Source: Fidelibacterota bacterium (lineage in GTDB: Bacteria > Fidelibacterota > Marinisomatia > Marinisomatales > TCS55). Taken from it: a stretch of DNA of 64,000 nucleotides. The translations under genes and the position numbers were made by a program. The stretch lies in the NCBI GenBank assembly GCA_004124385.1, contig SCKN01000003.1, positions 1-64,000 on the forward strand, read 5' to 3'. Positions 1 through 9,631 of this stretch are shown piece after piece. Position 1 is the first letter of the stretch. The number at the start of each line of letters is the position of its first letter. The notes under the pieces are model-generated. The model saw only the letters and a program-made list of their open reading frames with translations. It made no database searches and had not been told where the DNA came from.

Positions 1-1553
1 TTGGACTATCTCTATTTTCCATGATGGGTTTTATGGGTTGGGTTTTAAAATTAAGTGGTTCAAACAGATTTTTATTCACTTTGGTAAATACGTCTATGCC
101 CATTATTTTGTTGACGATTGCGAATTCTGATGGGGTTCATGTTATGACCAAGTTTTTTAAAGAATTGAGAAATAAAAAGGATGTTAGACTTGCTTTGGCT
201 TCCTCAATGGATTCATTATTGGTCCCAATATTTTTAACCAGCATTACAACAATTGCAGCTTTTTTGACGATGGTTACATCGCCTCTGGAACCGATGATCG
301 GTTATGGAATCACCATGAGCGCAGGCATCACTTGGGCGTGGTTGTTGAGTTCGCTCATGCTCCCGGCTGTTATGAGTCTTAAAAAATGGGATTTGGAATC
401 GAATGCCATCACAAAGCCAAGTATCTTTGAGAAAGGAATTAACAAACTTGGGAAAATTGTGTTAACCCATCCGAAATATGTTTTTTCTACAGGCGCATTT
501 TTTGTGATCATCGGCATTTTTGCATTAACCAATGTAACGGTTGATGTGAATTTATCCAACTTTTTCAAACCTGGATCAGAAATCAGAAACAGTTTAGACT
601 TTATGGATGAGGAAATGACGGGGACTGTTGATATTCGAGTTCGAATAGAAGGAGATATGAAAGATCCTGAAATCTTAAGCAATATGGTGATTCTTCAGGA
701 TTTTATGGAATCAGATGAAAAAGTCTCAATCAGCTATTCAATTGCAAATGTAGTTGAGCAAATGCATCGTACGGTCATGGATGATGATCCGGCATTTGAA
801 ACAATCCCTGATACCCGTGAAAAAGTCAACAATCTGTTTACCATGTATTCTATGTCGGGAGATCAGGATGACTTTTCATCTCTGGTCGATTATGATTATG
901 AAGTCGGATTAATTACTGCATTAAGTAAAGCGATGTCAACGGATGATATATTTGTTTATGTAGAAAATTTGAACAACTTTATTGATGAAAATTTTAATTC
1001 GAATATAAAAACAACAGTAACAGGTATGATTGTTGTGTTTCGAGATCTGGTTATAATGGTTATAAAATCATCCATCTTCAGTATCATCTTTTCACTTATA
1101 GTGATTGGAATTATTGCATCCGTATTTTTTAAGCGAATTTTGTGGGGAGTTTTAGCCGTGATTCCTCTAACATCTGCAGTCATCATTAATTTTGGATTTA
1201 TGGGGTATTTTGGAATTGAATTAAGTCACATAACAGCTATTCTATCTTCAATAATCATTGGTGTTGGCGTCGATTTTGCTATCCATTATATTGCACAATT
1301 TCGTCGTCTTTCCAGGACGATTGATAAAGATAAAGTAAGTAAGGAAGTTATTGATGATGTGGGCTATGCGATTATTCTTGATGCAGGATCTAATATGGGC
1401 TTCGGGGCATTAGTGTTCTCATCATTCATACCTATACAATATATTGGCGGTCTTATGGTTTTTGCTATGGTATCTACATCGCTGGGGACATTGACCGTAC
1501 TATCGGCATTAGCAGAATTATTGAAAAATAAATTGATCGAAAGGAACAAATAG
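1..1553 (+). CDS. RND-superfamily (MMPL/HAE3-type) exporter, 5' end outside window
   Basis: The frame is open from base 3, before the first in-window Met at 21, so the N-terminal part is missing. About 516 residues are visible. They contain a first hydrophobic cluster, including an SDGVHVM segment like the conserved Asp motif of RND TM4. A single membrane helix near residue 150 follows, then a roughly 170-residue periplasmic loop, then a second membrane block with the GVGVDFAIHYIAQF motif. This two-fold repeat is typical of MMPL/HAE3 transporters that move lipids or hydrophobic compounds by proton motive force. The next two genes follow with no gap (stop TAG, then ATG) and encode a LolA-like protein and an outer-membrane barrel, so the three probably form an envelope export or lipid trafficking unit. 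The substrate is unknown. Confidence 0.9.
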   Translation, partial: GLSLFSMMGFMGWVLKLSGSNRFLFTLVNTSMPIILLTIANSDGVHVMTKFFKELRNKKDVRLALASSMDSLLVPIFLTSITTIAAFLTMVTSPLEPMIGYGITMSAGITWAWLLSSLMLPAVMSLKKWDLESNAITKPSIFEKGINKLGKIVLTHPKYVFSTGAFFVIIGIFALTNVTVDVNLSNFFKPGSEIRNSLDFMDEEMTGTVDIRVRIEGDMKDPEILSNMVILQDFMESDEKVSISYSIANVVEQMHRTVMDDDPAFETIPDTREKVNNLFTMYSMSGDQDDFSSLVDYDYEVGLITALSKAMSTDDIFVYVENLNNFIDENFNSNIKTTVTGMIVVFRDLVIMVIKSSIFSIIFSLIVIGIIASVFFKRILWGVLAVIPLTSAVIINFGFMGYFGIELSHITAILSSIIIGVGVDFAIHYIAQFRRLSRTIDKDKVSKEVIDDVGYAIILDAGSNMGFGALVFSSFIPIQYIGGLMVFAMVSTSLGTLTVLSALAELLKNKLIERNK

Positions 1554-2303
1554 ATGAAGAATATTACAGTATTAATTCTTATAGCTGCAATTTCGTTTGG
1601 ACAAACCGGTATTGAAATTGCCAAAATGGTAGATGAAAAGCCGACACCGAAAGATATGTCAAATAAGATAAAAATGGTTTTGACAAATTCAAAAGGGAAA
1701 TCACGAACCAATGTTATGATCTCTAAATCCATAGGAAATAATAAAAAGCAAATAACTTGGTTTATGGAACCGAAAGATGATAGAGGTGTGGCATTTTTGA
1801 AAATAGAACATAATGATAAGGATGATGAAATGCGCATGTGGCTGCCGGCGTTCAAAAAAGTTCGTAGAATTTCATCAAAGAAAAAGGGAGATTCCTTCAT
1901 GGGGTCTGATATGAGCTACGAAGATTTATCTAATCGTGAATTGAATGAAAATGAATACAAACGTCTCGATGATGAAATAGTAAATGGTGTTGAATGTTAC
2001 GTATTGGAAATTATTCCTAAAAAAGAAGTTAAGTCGTCATATTCAAAACATATATCCTGGATTGCGAAAAATGGTTTATACGGTGTAAAAGAAGAATCAT
2101 TTGATAAGAGAGGTATTCTACTCAAGAAAAAAGAATACACATTTAATAAAGTACAAGAATACTATATCATCGAACGAGTATTTGTGGAAAACGTCCAAAA
2201 GCAACATTCAACGGAAGTAACATTTCTTAATGTAAAAGTCGACTCGGGAATTGATGACGGTTTATTTCATGAAAAAAATCTTAAACGCTTACCTCGTAAC
2301 TAA
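1554..2303 (+). CDS. Outer-membrane lipoprotein-sorting (LolA-like) protein
   Basis: 249 residues with a short signal peptide (MKNITVLILIAAISFGQ). The body is beta-rich and contains the MWLPAFKKVRRIS and DMSYEDLSNRE segments typical of the LolA_like family, annotated as outer membrane lipoprotein-sorting protein, which commonly sits beside MMPL/RND transporters. It is probably periplasmic and binds a lipid or lipoprotein in a half-barrel fold. It starts on the base after the exporter stop and ends on the base before the next gene's ATG, which implies translational coupling. Family known; cargo inferred only from context. Confidence 0.82.
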   Translation: MKNITVLILIAAISFGQTGIEIAKMVDEKPTPKDMSNKIKMVLTNSKGKSRTNVMISKSIGNNKKQITWFMEPKDDRGVAFLKIEHNDKDDEMRMWLPAFKKVRRISSKKKGDSFMGSDMSYEDLSNRELNENEYKRLDDEIVNGVECYVLEIIPKKEVKSSYSKHISWIAKNGLYGVKEESFDKRGILLKKKEYTFNKVQEYYIIERVFVENVQKQHSTEVTFLNVKVDSGIDDGLFHEKNLKRLPRN

Positions 2304-3557
2304 ATGAAACGTTATTCACTGTTACTACTTTTGTTTGTAACGACAAATGCCCAGGTATACTACTCCGGTTTAATTAGACCATTAACCATGAATCGATTAT
2401 CGGATAATTCCCAGATTTCATTGCCATTTCGCATTGCAGAACTTGAAGTCGGATTTTCAAAAGGTGACATTGATTTTAAAACAAGTTCCGCCGTTGAATT
2501 TAGATGGACTGGAGGCGATCCAAAGCTTGACTTCCGGGAAGTGTATTTGATTTGGTATCCCAGTTGGGGTGAGGTGAAACTTGGCAAGCAGATTCACGCT
2601 TGGGGCGCTGTGGATGGCAACAATCCCACGGATAATCTCAATCCCTACGATTTTTACTATATGTTCTTACCGGGAGCGGATCGAAAAATTGGGACACTGT
2701 CTGCTGCTGCTAAATATTATTGGAATGACTGGCAATTTGAAGTGGTGGTCATACCGGAACACGAACCCAATCGATATCCGTTTGGCGAAGATGATTTTCC
2801 CATAGCGATGGATGATCCTGGTTATTTCTTGACTGCTGGAGAAACAACGGCGGAATATGGCATGCGTGTGCAAACCACTATGGGCAATAGCGATATCAGC
2901 CTATCCTATTTTTCTGGACGAGACAGGGGATTTTCTTTAATTGGCTACAATTATTACATCGATTGGGTAGCACCTGTACTCACTTACCGAAAAACGGATA
3001 TCATTGGAATTGATATTGTCACATTTTTCGGAGATTTAACAGGGAGAACTGAGGTCGGTTATTTTAATACTAATAATGACCGTACTACGGATATAATAAC
3101 GTTCAATGATGCTGCTTATGTCCAATTTGCTTCCCAATTAGAATACACAACCACGAATGACATAACGTTAATGATTCAACTAATCGGCAATGATGTACTG
3201 GAAGTAAATGGCTCTACTTATACATATGATGAAAATGGCAATCCTACAGAATTGGCAGCTATGAATGAAGATGAACTTCAACAGGGAATGGGCACGCCCT
3301 TTGCCATGTTTACTGATTTGGGTATGTTTGTATCCGCGACAGGAAATTATTTGGATAATGCGCTGGAAATCAGACTCAATTCATTTATGGATTTGAAAGA
3401 CAAACAATCAATGCTGGGCGGAGGATTTTCATATTCGCCTGTTGATAATTTAAAACTCGAGTTATCGATAACTAAATTTATGGGGGAAGAGGGAACTCAA
3501 TTTAATGAAATGGAAGATTTTTCTCATTTGAGCTTGGGTGTGAAATATAGTTTTTAA
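2304..3557 (+). CDS. Outer-membrane beta-barrel protein of the RND operon
   Basis: 417 residues with a signal peptide (MKRYSLLLLLFVTTNAQ) followed by alternating hydrophobic and polar beta strands. It ends in an aromatic C-terminal residue (SLGVKYSF), the usual signature of an outer-membrane barrel. The motif VKLGKQIHAWGAVDG near residue 90 resembles barrels of the DUF1302-like class found with RND lipid or steroid exporters. It is the third gene of the operon, in direct contact with the LolA-like gene. It probably forms or assists the outer-membrane step of the exporter, but no substrate can be assigned. Confidence 0.75.
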   Translation: MKRYSLLLLLFVTTNAQVYYSGLIRPLTMNRLSDNSQISLPFRIAELEVGFSKGDIDFKTSSAVEFRWTGGDPKLDFREVYLIWYPSWGEVKLGKQIHAWGAVDGNNPTDNLNPYDFYYMFLPGADRKIGTLSAAAKYYWNDWQFEVVVIPEHEPNRYPFGEDDFPIAMDDPGYFLTAGETTAEYGMRVQTTMGNSDISLSYFSGRDRGFSLIGYNYYIDWVAPVLTYRKTDIIGIDIVTFFGDLTGRTEVGYFNTNNDRTTDIITFNDAAYVQFASQLEYTTTNDITLMIQLIGNDVLEVNGSTYTYDENGNPTELAAMNEDELQQGMGTPFAMFTDLGMFVSATGNYLDNALEIRLNSFMDLKDKQSMLGGGFSYSPVDNLKLELSITKFMGEEGTQFNEMEDFSHLSLGVKYSF

Positions 3558-3666
3558 AAATTAATACGGATTGTGATTTCCCTTTCAGAATTATAGACAT
3601 TTTTTTAATGCTTTATATTTTGTAGAATTATCAATCACTCATTAATCATTTAAGGAAGATCTATAT

Positions 3667-4884
3667 ATGGCACAATTCACCGGGATACTTGGTATTATTG
3701 TTTTACTTGCCATTGCCTATGCAATGTCTAATAATCGAAAACGTGTGGATAAGCGTTTGATCGCGTGGGGATTAGGATTACAACTATTCTTCGGTATATT
3801 TATTTTAAAAACACCTTTTGGTCAACCATTTTTTTCAACCGTGGATAAAGTAGTAAAAAAATTAATTTCTTTTTCCGATATAGGCGGAGATTTTCTTTTT
3901 AGTTCATTTGTAACAGGACAAATGGACATTCAACTTATTAATATTGCTTTCCGTGTTTTACCGACTATCATTTTCTTTTCATCGCTTATGGCTGTTGCGT
4001 ACCATTTAGGTATTATGCAGTTTATAATAAAATGGATTTCTCTGGCCATGCAAAAAACAATGAAGACAAGCGGTGGTGAAACATTGAGTGTATCGGCCAA
4101 TATTTTTGTGGGACAAACAGAAGCGCCACTGATGATTCGACCGTTCATTTCGAAAATGACTCAATCCGAGCTTATGACAGTTATGGTAGGAGGTTTTGCG
4201 ACAGTTGCAGGGGGTGTAATGGCTATTTATGTTCAAATGTTGTCACATGTCCCCAATATTGCAGGCCATCTCATGGCCGCCTCCATAATGAGTGCCCCAG
4301 CCGCTATCGTTGTTGCAAAAATTATTTACCCCGAAACGGATAAATCCGAAACGCAGGGAACAACAATAATTAATATAGAAAAATTAGATGATAATATTAT
4401 GGAAGCAACAGCTCGCGGAGCATCAGACGGATTAAAGCTTGCAGCAAATGTAGGCGGAATGCTTATTGCTTTTGTTGCTCTTATTGCAATGTTTAATTAT
4501 ATACTTGGCTTGGTTGGATTGTCCATGGAAGGAATTTTAGGTTTTATTTTTAAACCGTTGGCATGGACCATGGGTATCCCTTGGGAAGAATCTGAAACCG
4601 TTGGAGCATTAATGGGCAAAAAAATTGTATTAACAGAACTAATCGCCTATTCAGATTTAAGTACAATGACTGCAGCGGGTGAGATTTCGCATCGGTCTTC
4701 TATTATCGCCAGTTATGCTTTATGCGGATTTGCAAACTTTGCTTCCGTCGGAATTCAACTTGGCGGCATCGGAGGAATTGCTCCAGAAAGAAGAAAAGAT
4801 TTAGCTAAAATGAGCTTAAAGGCAATGTTTGGCGGTGCACTGGCTTCATGGCTGACAGCATGCGTAGCGGGTTTATTGCTTTAA
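3667..4884 (+). CDS. nupC: Concentrative nucleoside transporter (CNT/NupC family)
   Basis: 405 residues, all-membrane, the usual length for bacterial CNT proteins. The family signature is clear near residues 138-160: a GGETLSVSAN stretch followed by FVGQTEAPLMIRPF, which lines the nucleoside site. A second conserved region (SESVGAL-like; here EESETVGALMGKK) and a C-terminal FANFASVGIQLGG segment match the transport core. It imports nucleosides with Na+ or H+ across the inner membrane. A purine-rich AAGGAAG lies about 9 bases before the ATG. It converges on ahcY and lies near the MTA/SAH salvage genes, so uptake of adenosine-type nucleosides is plausible but unproven. Confidence 0.92.
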   Translation: MAQFTGILGIIVLLAIAYAMSNNRKRVDKRLIAWGLGLQLFFGIFILKTPFGQPFFSTVDKVVKKLISFSDIGGDFLFSSFVTGQMDIQLINIAFRVLPTIIFFSSLMAVAYHLGIMQFIIKWISLAMQKTMKTSGGETLSVSANIFVGQTEAPLMIRPFISKMTQSELMTVMVGGFATVAGGVMAIYVQMLSHVPNIAGHLMAASIMSAPAAIVVAKIIYPETDKSETQGTTIINIEKLDDNIMEATARGASDGLKLAANVGGMLIAFVALIAMFNYILGLVGLSMEGILGFIFKPLAWTMGIPWEESETVGALMGKKIVLTELIAYSDLSTMTAAGEISHRSSIIASYALCGFANFASVGIQLGGIGGIAPERRKDLAKMSLKAMFGGALASWLTACVAGLLL

Positions 4885-4896
4885 AATAAAGTGAGC

Positions 4897-6105
4897 TCAC
4901 TCATCAATTTGAATACCCATTCCCCATAGGCGTAATCGGGCAACTTCCTGATCTATTTCTTTGGGTATATGATACACGTCGGGTTTTAGCGTTGAATAAT
5001 TTTTACTCAAATATTCTGCAGATAATGCTTGAAGGGCAAAACTAGTATCCATTACTTCTGCCGGATGTCCATCTCCACACGCTATATTAACCAGGTTCCC
5101 GCCACCAAGTACATTTAGCCAATGTCCATTTTCCAGTTTATATCCCTCAATATTTTCCCGTAGGCATTTATTTTCTATAGCCATTGACTCTAAAGCAGGT
5201 AAATTAATTTCCGTATTAAAATGACCGGCATTTGCCAAAATGACTCCATTCTTCATTAATGGAAAGTGGCTTTTTCCCAAGACATTTTCCTTTCCGGTCA
5301 CAGTAATAAAAATATCGCCCAATGCAGAAGCATCAGCCAAAGGCATAACGCGGCAACCATGCATAGATGCATCAATAGCTTTTATGGGGTCTATCTCACA
5401 AACGATGACATTTGCTCCCAGGCCTTTTGCGCGATCAGCAATCCCTTTTCCGCACCATCCGAACCCGACAATAACAACTGTTTTTCCTGCGATTACCAAG
5501 TTGGTCGTTCGCATGATACCATCCCAAACAGATTGCCCTGTACCATGGTAATTATCAAAAATATATTTACACTCTGCTTCATTTATAAGCATAATAGGGA
5601 ATTTGAGTGTTCCATTATTTGCACGTTCTTTTGCGCGAGCAACGCCTGTTGTTGTCTCTTCACAGGCGCCGAATACGTTCTTCCGTAATTCAGATCTTTG
5701 TTTATGAAGAATTTCAACGATGTCTCCGCCATCATCAATAATAATATTGGGTTGAATATCGAGCGCATGATTCATATTATCGAATAATTCTTCTTCCGAA
5801 ACGCCTTGTTTTGCATATACATGTAATCCATCCGATGCCAGAGCGGCGGCAATATCATCTTTGGTGGAAAGTGGGTTACTTCCTGTAACTGAAACATCTG
5901 CGCCGCCTGCGGCAAAGACTTTGGCAAGGTAAGCTGTTTTCGCTTCTAAATGAATACATACGAGTACGTTTAATCCTTTGAATGGTTTTTCTCTTTCAAA
6001 GTCTGATTCAATCTGACGAAGAATGGGCATATTTCTGCGAACCCAATCAATTTTTCTTTTTCCTTCTAAAGCCAAATCTAGATTAGCAATAATACTCTTT
6101 TTCAT
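4897..6105 (-). CDS. ahcY: Adenosylhomocysteinase (S-adenosylhomocysteine hydrolase)
   Basis: 402 residues. The enzyme cleaves S-adenosylhomocysteine to adenosine and homocysteine with bound NAD. Visible landmarks are NVLVCIHLEAKTAYL near the N-terminus, IIDDGGD near 140, EETTTGVARA near 165, the Rossmann motif VGFGWCGKGIA near 228, and a C-terminal DVYHIPKEID segment. The length fits the shorter archaeal/Thermotoga-like form rather than the roughly 470-residue form with an insertion. A terminator-like hairpin lies just upstream (6124-6160), so it is transcribed separately from the TonB receptor. The nearby deaminase and mtnA point to active recycling of SAM by-products. Confidence 0.95.
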   Translation of the reverse strand: MKKSIIANLDLALEGKRKIDWVRRNMPILRQIESDFEREKPFKGLNVLVCIHLEAKTAYLAKVFAAGGADVSVTGSNPLSTKDDIAAALASDGLHVYAKQGVSEEELFDNMNHALDIQPNIIIDDGGDIVEILHKQRSELRKNVFGACEETTTGVARAKERANNGTLKFPIMLINEAECKYIFDNYHGTGQSVWDGIMRTTNLVIAGKTVVIVGFGWCGKGIADRAKGLGANVIVCEIDPIKAIDASMHGCRVMPLADASALGDIFITVTGKENVLGKSHFPLMKNGVILANAGHFNTEINLPALESMAIENKCLRENIEGYKLENGHWLNVLGGGNLVNIACGDGHPAEVMDTSFALQALSAEYLSKNYSTLKPDVYHIPKEIDQEVARLRLWGMGIQIDE

Positions 6106-6123
6106 AATTCTGTTATATAATTA

Positions 6124-6160
6124 AAAAGGGAAGACCCAACTATTGAATCTTCCCTTTTTG
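6124..6160 (-). terminator. Rho-independent terminator after the Oar-type TonB receptor
   Basis: A perfect 12-bp inverted repeat (AAAAAGGGAAGA at 6124-6135, TCTTCCCTTTTT at 6149-6160) encloses a 13-nt loop. The A/T ends would give a U-tract in either direction. It lies between the receptor stop (6186) and the ahcY start (6105), both on the minus strand, and so ends receptor transcription before ahcY. Confidence 0.8.
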
Positions 6161-6185
6161 TATTTAATCAGTCTTGATATTAAGA

Positions 6186-9100
6186 TTAAAAGATATATCT
6201 TAATCCAATCTGTAATTGCCAACGTGAAAAGGCACTTATATCATCGATGAATGTTTCTTCTACACCGTTGAAGTCTAATATGGGTTCTCCATCATCATCA
6301 AACCCTGTCAAAGATAAAGGAGCTAATGCAGCTTGGTTTGCTATTTTTCTAACACCCCAGCTATCATTAATCAAATTAGCAAAATTCAAAATGTCAAAAC
6401 TCAACTGGAATTTTCCAAACCCTGTATTGAATTCATTTAGTATTTTTACATCTATATTGCTAAACCATGGATTGACTAAACCATTCCGTTCTGCAATTTT
6501 ACCACGATTTTCTTTTAAGTAAGGATCTTGTTCAATAAAAGCATCTAATGCATCCCACTCGCTTGCATCAGCAAGAACAATATCATTTGCATCCTCTGGA
6601 ATGTAAATCAAGTCATTGGTATAGCTATCGCCATTAACGTCTCCTGCATATACATGGGAGTAGCGGTTTCCGCCAAAATAGTTATATCTGTTTCCTTCGG
6701 ACATTTCAAAGAAAACGCCAAAGTTTGTAGACATATTTTCATTCCAGTTCATGCGGTAATTGGCTGTTCCAATAATACGATGACGAATTCCAAATTCAGA
6801 TGGAGCTAATTGTGGATTATTTGGATCGCCTTGGACTGGCTGACCTTGCCATAAAAGTGAAGCAATTTCAGTCGACTTCAAGTTGTTTGTAGCATTGAGA
6901 TATGTATAAGCAGCGCTTACATCTAAACCATTGCTAAAACTTTTACGAAGTTGGGCTGTCAATGTCAGATTTGATCCATTTTGGTCTTCAGTATTATCAA
7001 TGACATATGCACCGGCACCTTCACCTGGCCAAAAAGCATTTAACTCATTGTTACCAAAACCGCCATAATAAGGACGACCATCTTTTAGATATCTAACCGG
7101 TGCCACTAAATCAGCATTACGCATATAGATGGCATTTAGGTCTTTTCCATATACCATTTCAAAAGTCCCAACCATATCTCCGGGCAGAGCCATATCAACA
7201 GCAACATTCGTTGTCCATATTTGAGGCCACTCAAAATCATCAACCATAGCATTCAAATCAAACGATTGCTGTAAAGTTGATTTACCATCTCCAACTTCAC
7301 TTGGGCGACCTTCACCATCATCGGTTACTGTAGGAGTATCACCCGGCAAGTTTGAATTGAAGCCGGGATTAGAAATCACATTGCCAAGCCAAACAAATGG
7401 AAGACGTCCGGTAAAGATACCGCTACCGCCACGAATCTGCATGGAGCGGTCTCCATTTACATCCCAGTTAAAACCAATACGTGGTGAATAAAGTGGTTTT
7501 GCATCAGGAAGTTTTGCCTGATCCACAACTTCAGCATCACCATTTTCATCCAACAGAGCTAAACTCGTGGAGTATGGATTTTCGACTGGTTGAGTGTTAT
7601 ACTGGGGAATATCAACCCTTAAACCATAAATGAGATTTAAGTTATCGCTGAATGCCCATTCGTCCTGTACATAATATGCCATTTGGGAAATATCAATCAA
7701 TTCACCTTTAAAATCTCCTGATCCGATTAAACTGCGAAAGTCTACCCGATTGCTATCCGGTAGTGCAGGATCGGTCGCCGCCATGAAATCATCCACGGAA
7801 TCAAAGGTTGTTACTCCTGTTGTAAATCCCAATCCAAAAAAGAAATGGCGGAAAATATTGAATGAATTGAAAAATTTAAAACTTTCATAATTCACACCTA
7901 CAGTAAATACATGGTCACCCATAAAATAGGATAAATTGTTGGATACCTGCAGAACATCCTGATCAAGGATGTTATGAATTGAAAAAGGTTCATGTCCCAA
8001 TGTTGCATACGCTAATCCATCTTTACCAATTTGAATTGTTGGAAAATCTTCACTTTTTGGACTTCTCCAATCGCGAAATTTATTCTTGCTGAAAAAGAAC
8101 CTGTTTGCGATATTTCCACCAAAAGTACTATTTAATTCACCAGCGTATGAGTCCAAGACATTGTTAATTTTATAACCACTATTTTCAAATGGTAAGCTTG
8201 TGTTATTTGGACCACGTCCCGTATTATTGTAGCTCAATGCAATAAAGTGAGGGGGTAAGTCGCGACTTGCATCCAACTTGCTGTATCGAAAACTGGCATT
8301 ATGATTGGCGCTAATATTTACATCAAGCTTCAACAACATTTTAACATTATTAGTTTCGTGATTGTATCCTTCATATCTGCCTGTATCATAATCATATACA
8401 TCTTTCATCCGTTGTGAAATTGCATCCATATCAGCAGCAGTCACGCGAGATTCACCAAATTCAACATTGCCATCATCATCAGCGACAAAATTTGATGCTG
8501 GATCAGAACGACGTTCCCTTTCATAATTCGCAAAGAAAAAGACTTTATCTTTGATAATTGGACCGCCAACTGAAATACCTGTTTGGTTAAAGGATAATTC
8601 CGGATTGGCAACCACTTCATTTCCTGCAACAGAATTACCAATAAACTTTTCATTTCTATTATACGAATAGACTGTTGCTGTTAACGTGTTTGTTCCGCTT
8701 TTTGTAACAGTATTAATACCTGCACCTGTGAATCCGCCTTCGCGAACATCAAACGGTGCGATAGATACTTGTACCTGATCCACAGCATCGAAAGAAACAG
8801 GTTCAGCATTTGTTTGACCGCCTGGTGCCGGATCGTCCAATCCAAAGGGGTTATTGAAATATGAACCATCCAGTGAAATATTATTATATAGCCAATTCCG
8901 ACCGCCAAAACTAAAGTTGCCATCACTACGTGGATCTAAACGGGTTAAATCCCTTGTACTACGTTTAATGGAAGGCATTTGGGCTACTTGTTCAGAACTT
9001 ATAAACGTTGCTGCGCCTGTACGATCGCCATTCATCACATTATCCATTTCAGCTATGACGTCAATACCGGCCATCTCAAGCGTTTCTTGGGTTAACGTAA

Positions 9101-9428
9101 AGTGCATCCGTTCTGTTACGCCTAAACTAAGAGCAACGTTTTCAACTGTTTGACTTTTGTATCCAATATAAGATACAGTTACAGTATATGGACCACCTAC
9201 TTTCATGTTCAATATAGTATATGCTCCACTCGTTCGAGTCGCAGCACCATATTGTGTACCTGCGGGTGTGTATACTGCAACAACATCAGCGCCCGCTAAA
9301 ACATTTCCATCTGCATCACTTACAGATCCGCTTAATCCAGCGGTTGTAACACCTTGTGCCATCAGGAAGGAAACGCTAAAAAGTGCTATGGATAATATAT
9401 ACCCAATCGATCTTTTAGTATTTTTCAT
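6186..9428 (-). CDS. Oar-type TonB-dependent receptor with CarboxypepD_reg domain
   Basis: I place the start at 9428: an AAGGAA ribosome site lies about 7 bases ahead and a clean signal peptide follows (MKNTKRSIGYILSIALFSVSFLMAQ). An upstream in-frame Met at 9527 would add an unlikely hydrophobic leader. That gives 1080 residues. After the signal come a carboxypeptidase-regulatory-like beta-sandwich (about 25-110, SGSVSDADGNVLAGADVV), a plug domain (about 130-250, GGRNWLYNNISLDG and INTVTKSGTN) and a large barrel ending in an aromatic residue (LQIGLRYIF). This matches the Oar/OmpA-related TonB receptor class of the FCB group. It imports an unknown large substrate or serves in surface adhesion. 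It is monocistronic. Confidence 0.9.
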   Translation of the reverse strand: MKNTKRSIGYILSIALFSVSFLMAQGVTTAGLSGSVSDADGNVLAGADVVAVYTPAGTQYGAATRTSGAYTILNMKVGGPYTVTVSYIGYKSQTVENVALSLGVTERMHFTLTQETLEMAGIDVIAEMDNVMNGDRTGAATFISSEQVAQMPSIKRSTRDLTRLDPRSDGNFSFGGRNWLYNNISLDGSYFNNPFGLDDPAPGGQTNAEPVSFDAVDQVQVSIAPFDVREGGFTGAGINTVTKSGTNTLTATVYSYNRNEKFIGNSVAGNEVVANPELSFNQTGISVGGPIIKDKVFFFANYERERRSDPASNFVADDDGNVEFGESRVTAADMDAISQRMKDVYDYDTGRYEGYNHETNNVKMLLKLDVNISANHNASFRYSKLDASRDLPPHFIALSYNNTGRGPNNTSLPFENSGYKINNVLDSYAGELNSTFGGNIANRFFFSKNKFRDWRSPKSEDFPTIQIGKDGLAYATLGHEPFSIHNILDQDVLQVSNNLSYFMGDHVFTVGVNYESFKFFNSFNIFRHFFFGLGFTTGVTTFDSVDDFMAATDPALPDSNRVDFRSLIGSGDFKGELIDISQMAYYVQDEWAFSDNLNLIYGLRVDIPQYNTQPVENPYSTSLALLDENGDAEVVDQAKLPDAKPLYSPRIGFNWDVNGDRSMQIRGGSGIFTGRLPFVWLGNVISNPGFNSNLPGDTPTVTDDGEGRPSEVGDGKSTLQQSFDLNAMVDDFEWPQIWTTNVAVDMALPGDMVGTFEMVYGKDLNAIYMRNADLVAPVRYLKDGRPYYGGFGNNELNAFWPGEGAGAYVIDNTEDQNGSNLTLTAQLRKSFSNGLDVSAAYTYLNATNNLKSTEIASLLWQGQPVQGDPNNPQLAPSEFGIRHRIIGTANYRMNWNENMSTNFGVFFEMSEGNRYNYFGGNRYSHVYAGDVNGDSYTNDLIYIPEDANDIVLADASEWDALDAFIEQDPYLKENRGKIAERNGLVNPWFSNIDVKILNEFNTGFGKFQLSFDILNFANLINDSWGVRKIANQAALAPLSLTGFDDDGEPILDFNGVEETFIDDISAFSRWQLQIGLRYIF

Positions 9429-9631
9429 TATATAGTTCCTTGATTTGTTTATTAATAAGTGCTTTAAATTGAATACAAGTTTAATAATAAATAGATAAAT
9501 TATAAATAAATATTTTAAAAAGCTCAAGTAAGTAATCTAAAGGGATTTCCGTTTGATAAAAATAGATGAAAAAACCTATGATAAACGTAATTTTATCATC
9601 TTGAAAACATGTTACTGGATACAATACTTAA

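Noticed and set aside
1364-1900. 178-codon minus-strand ORF across the RND/LolA-like junction
   Set aside because: Spans two real genes on the opposite strand and has no recognisable motif.
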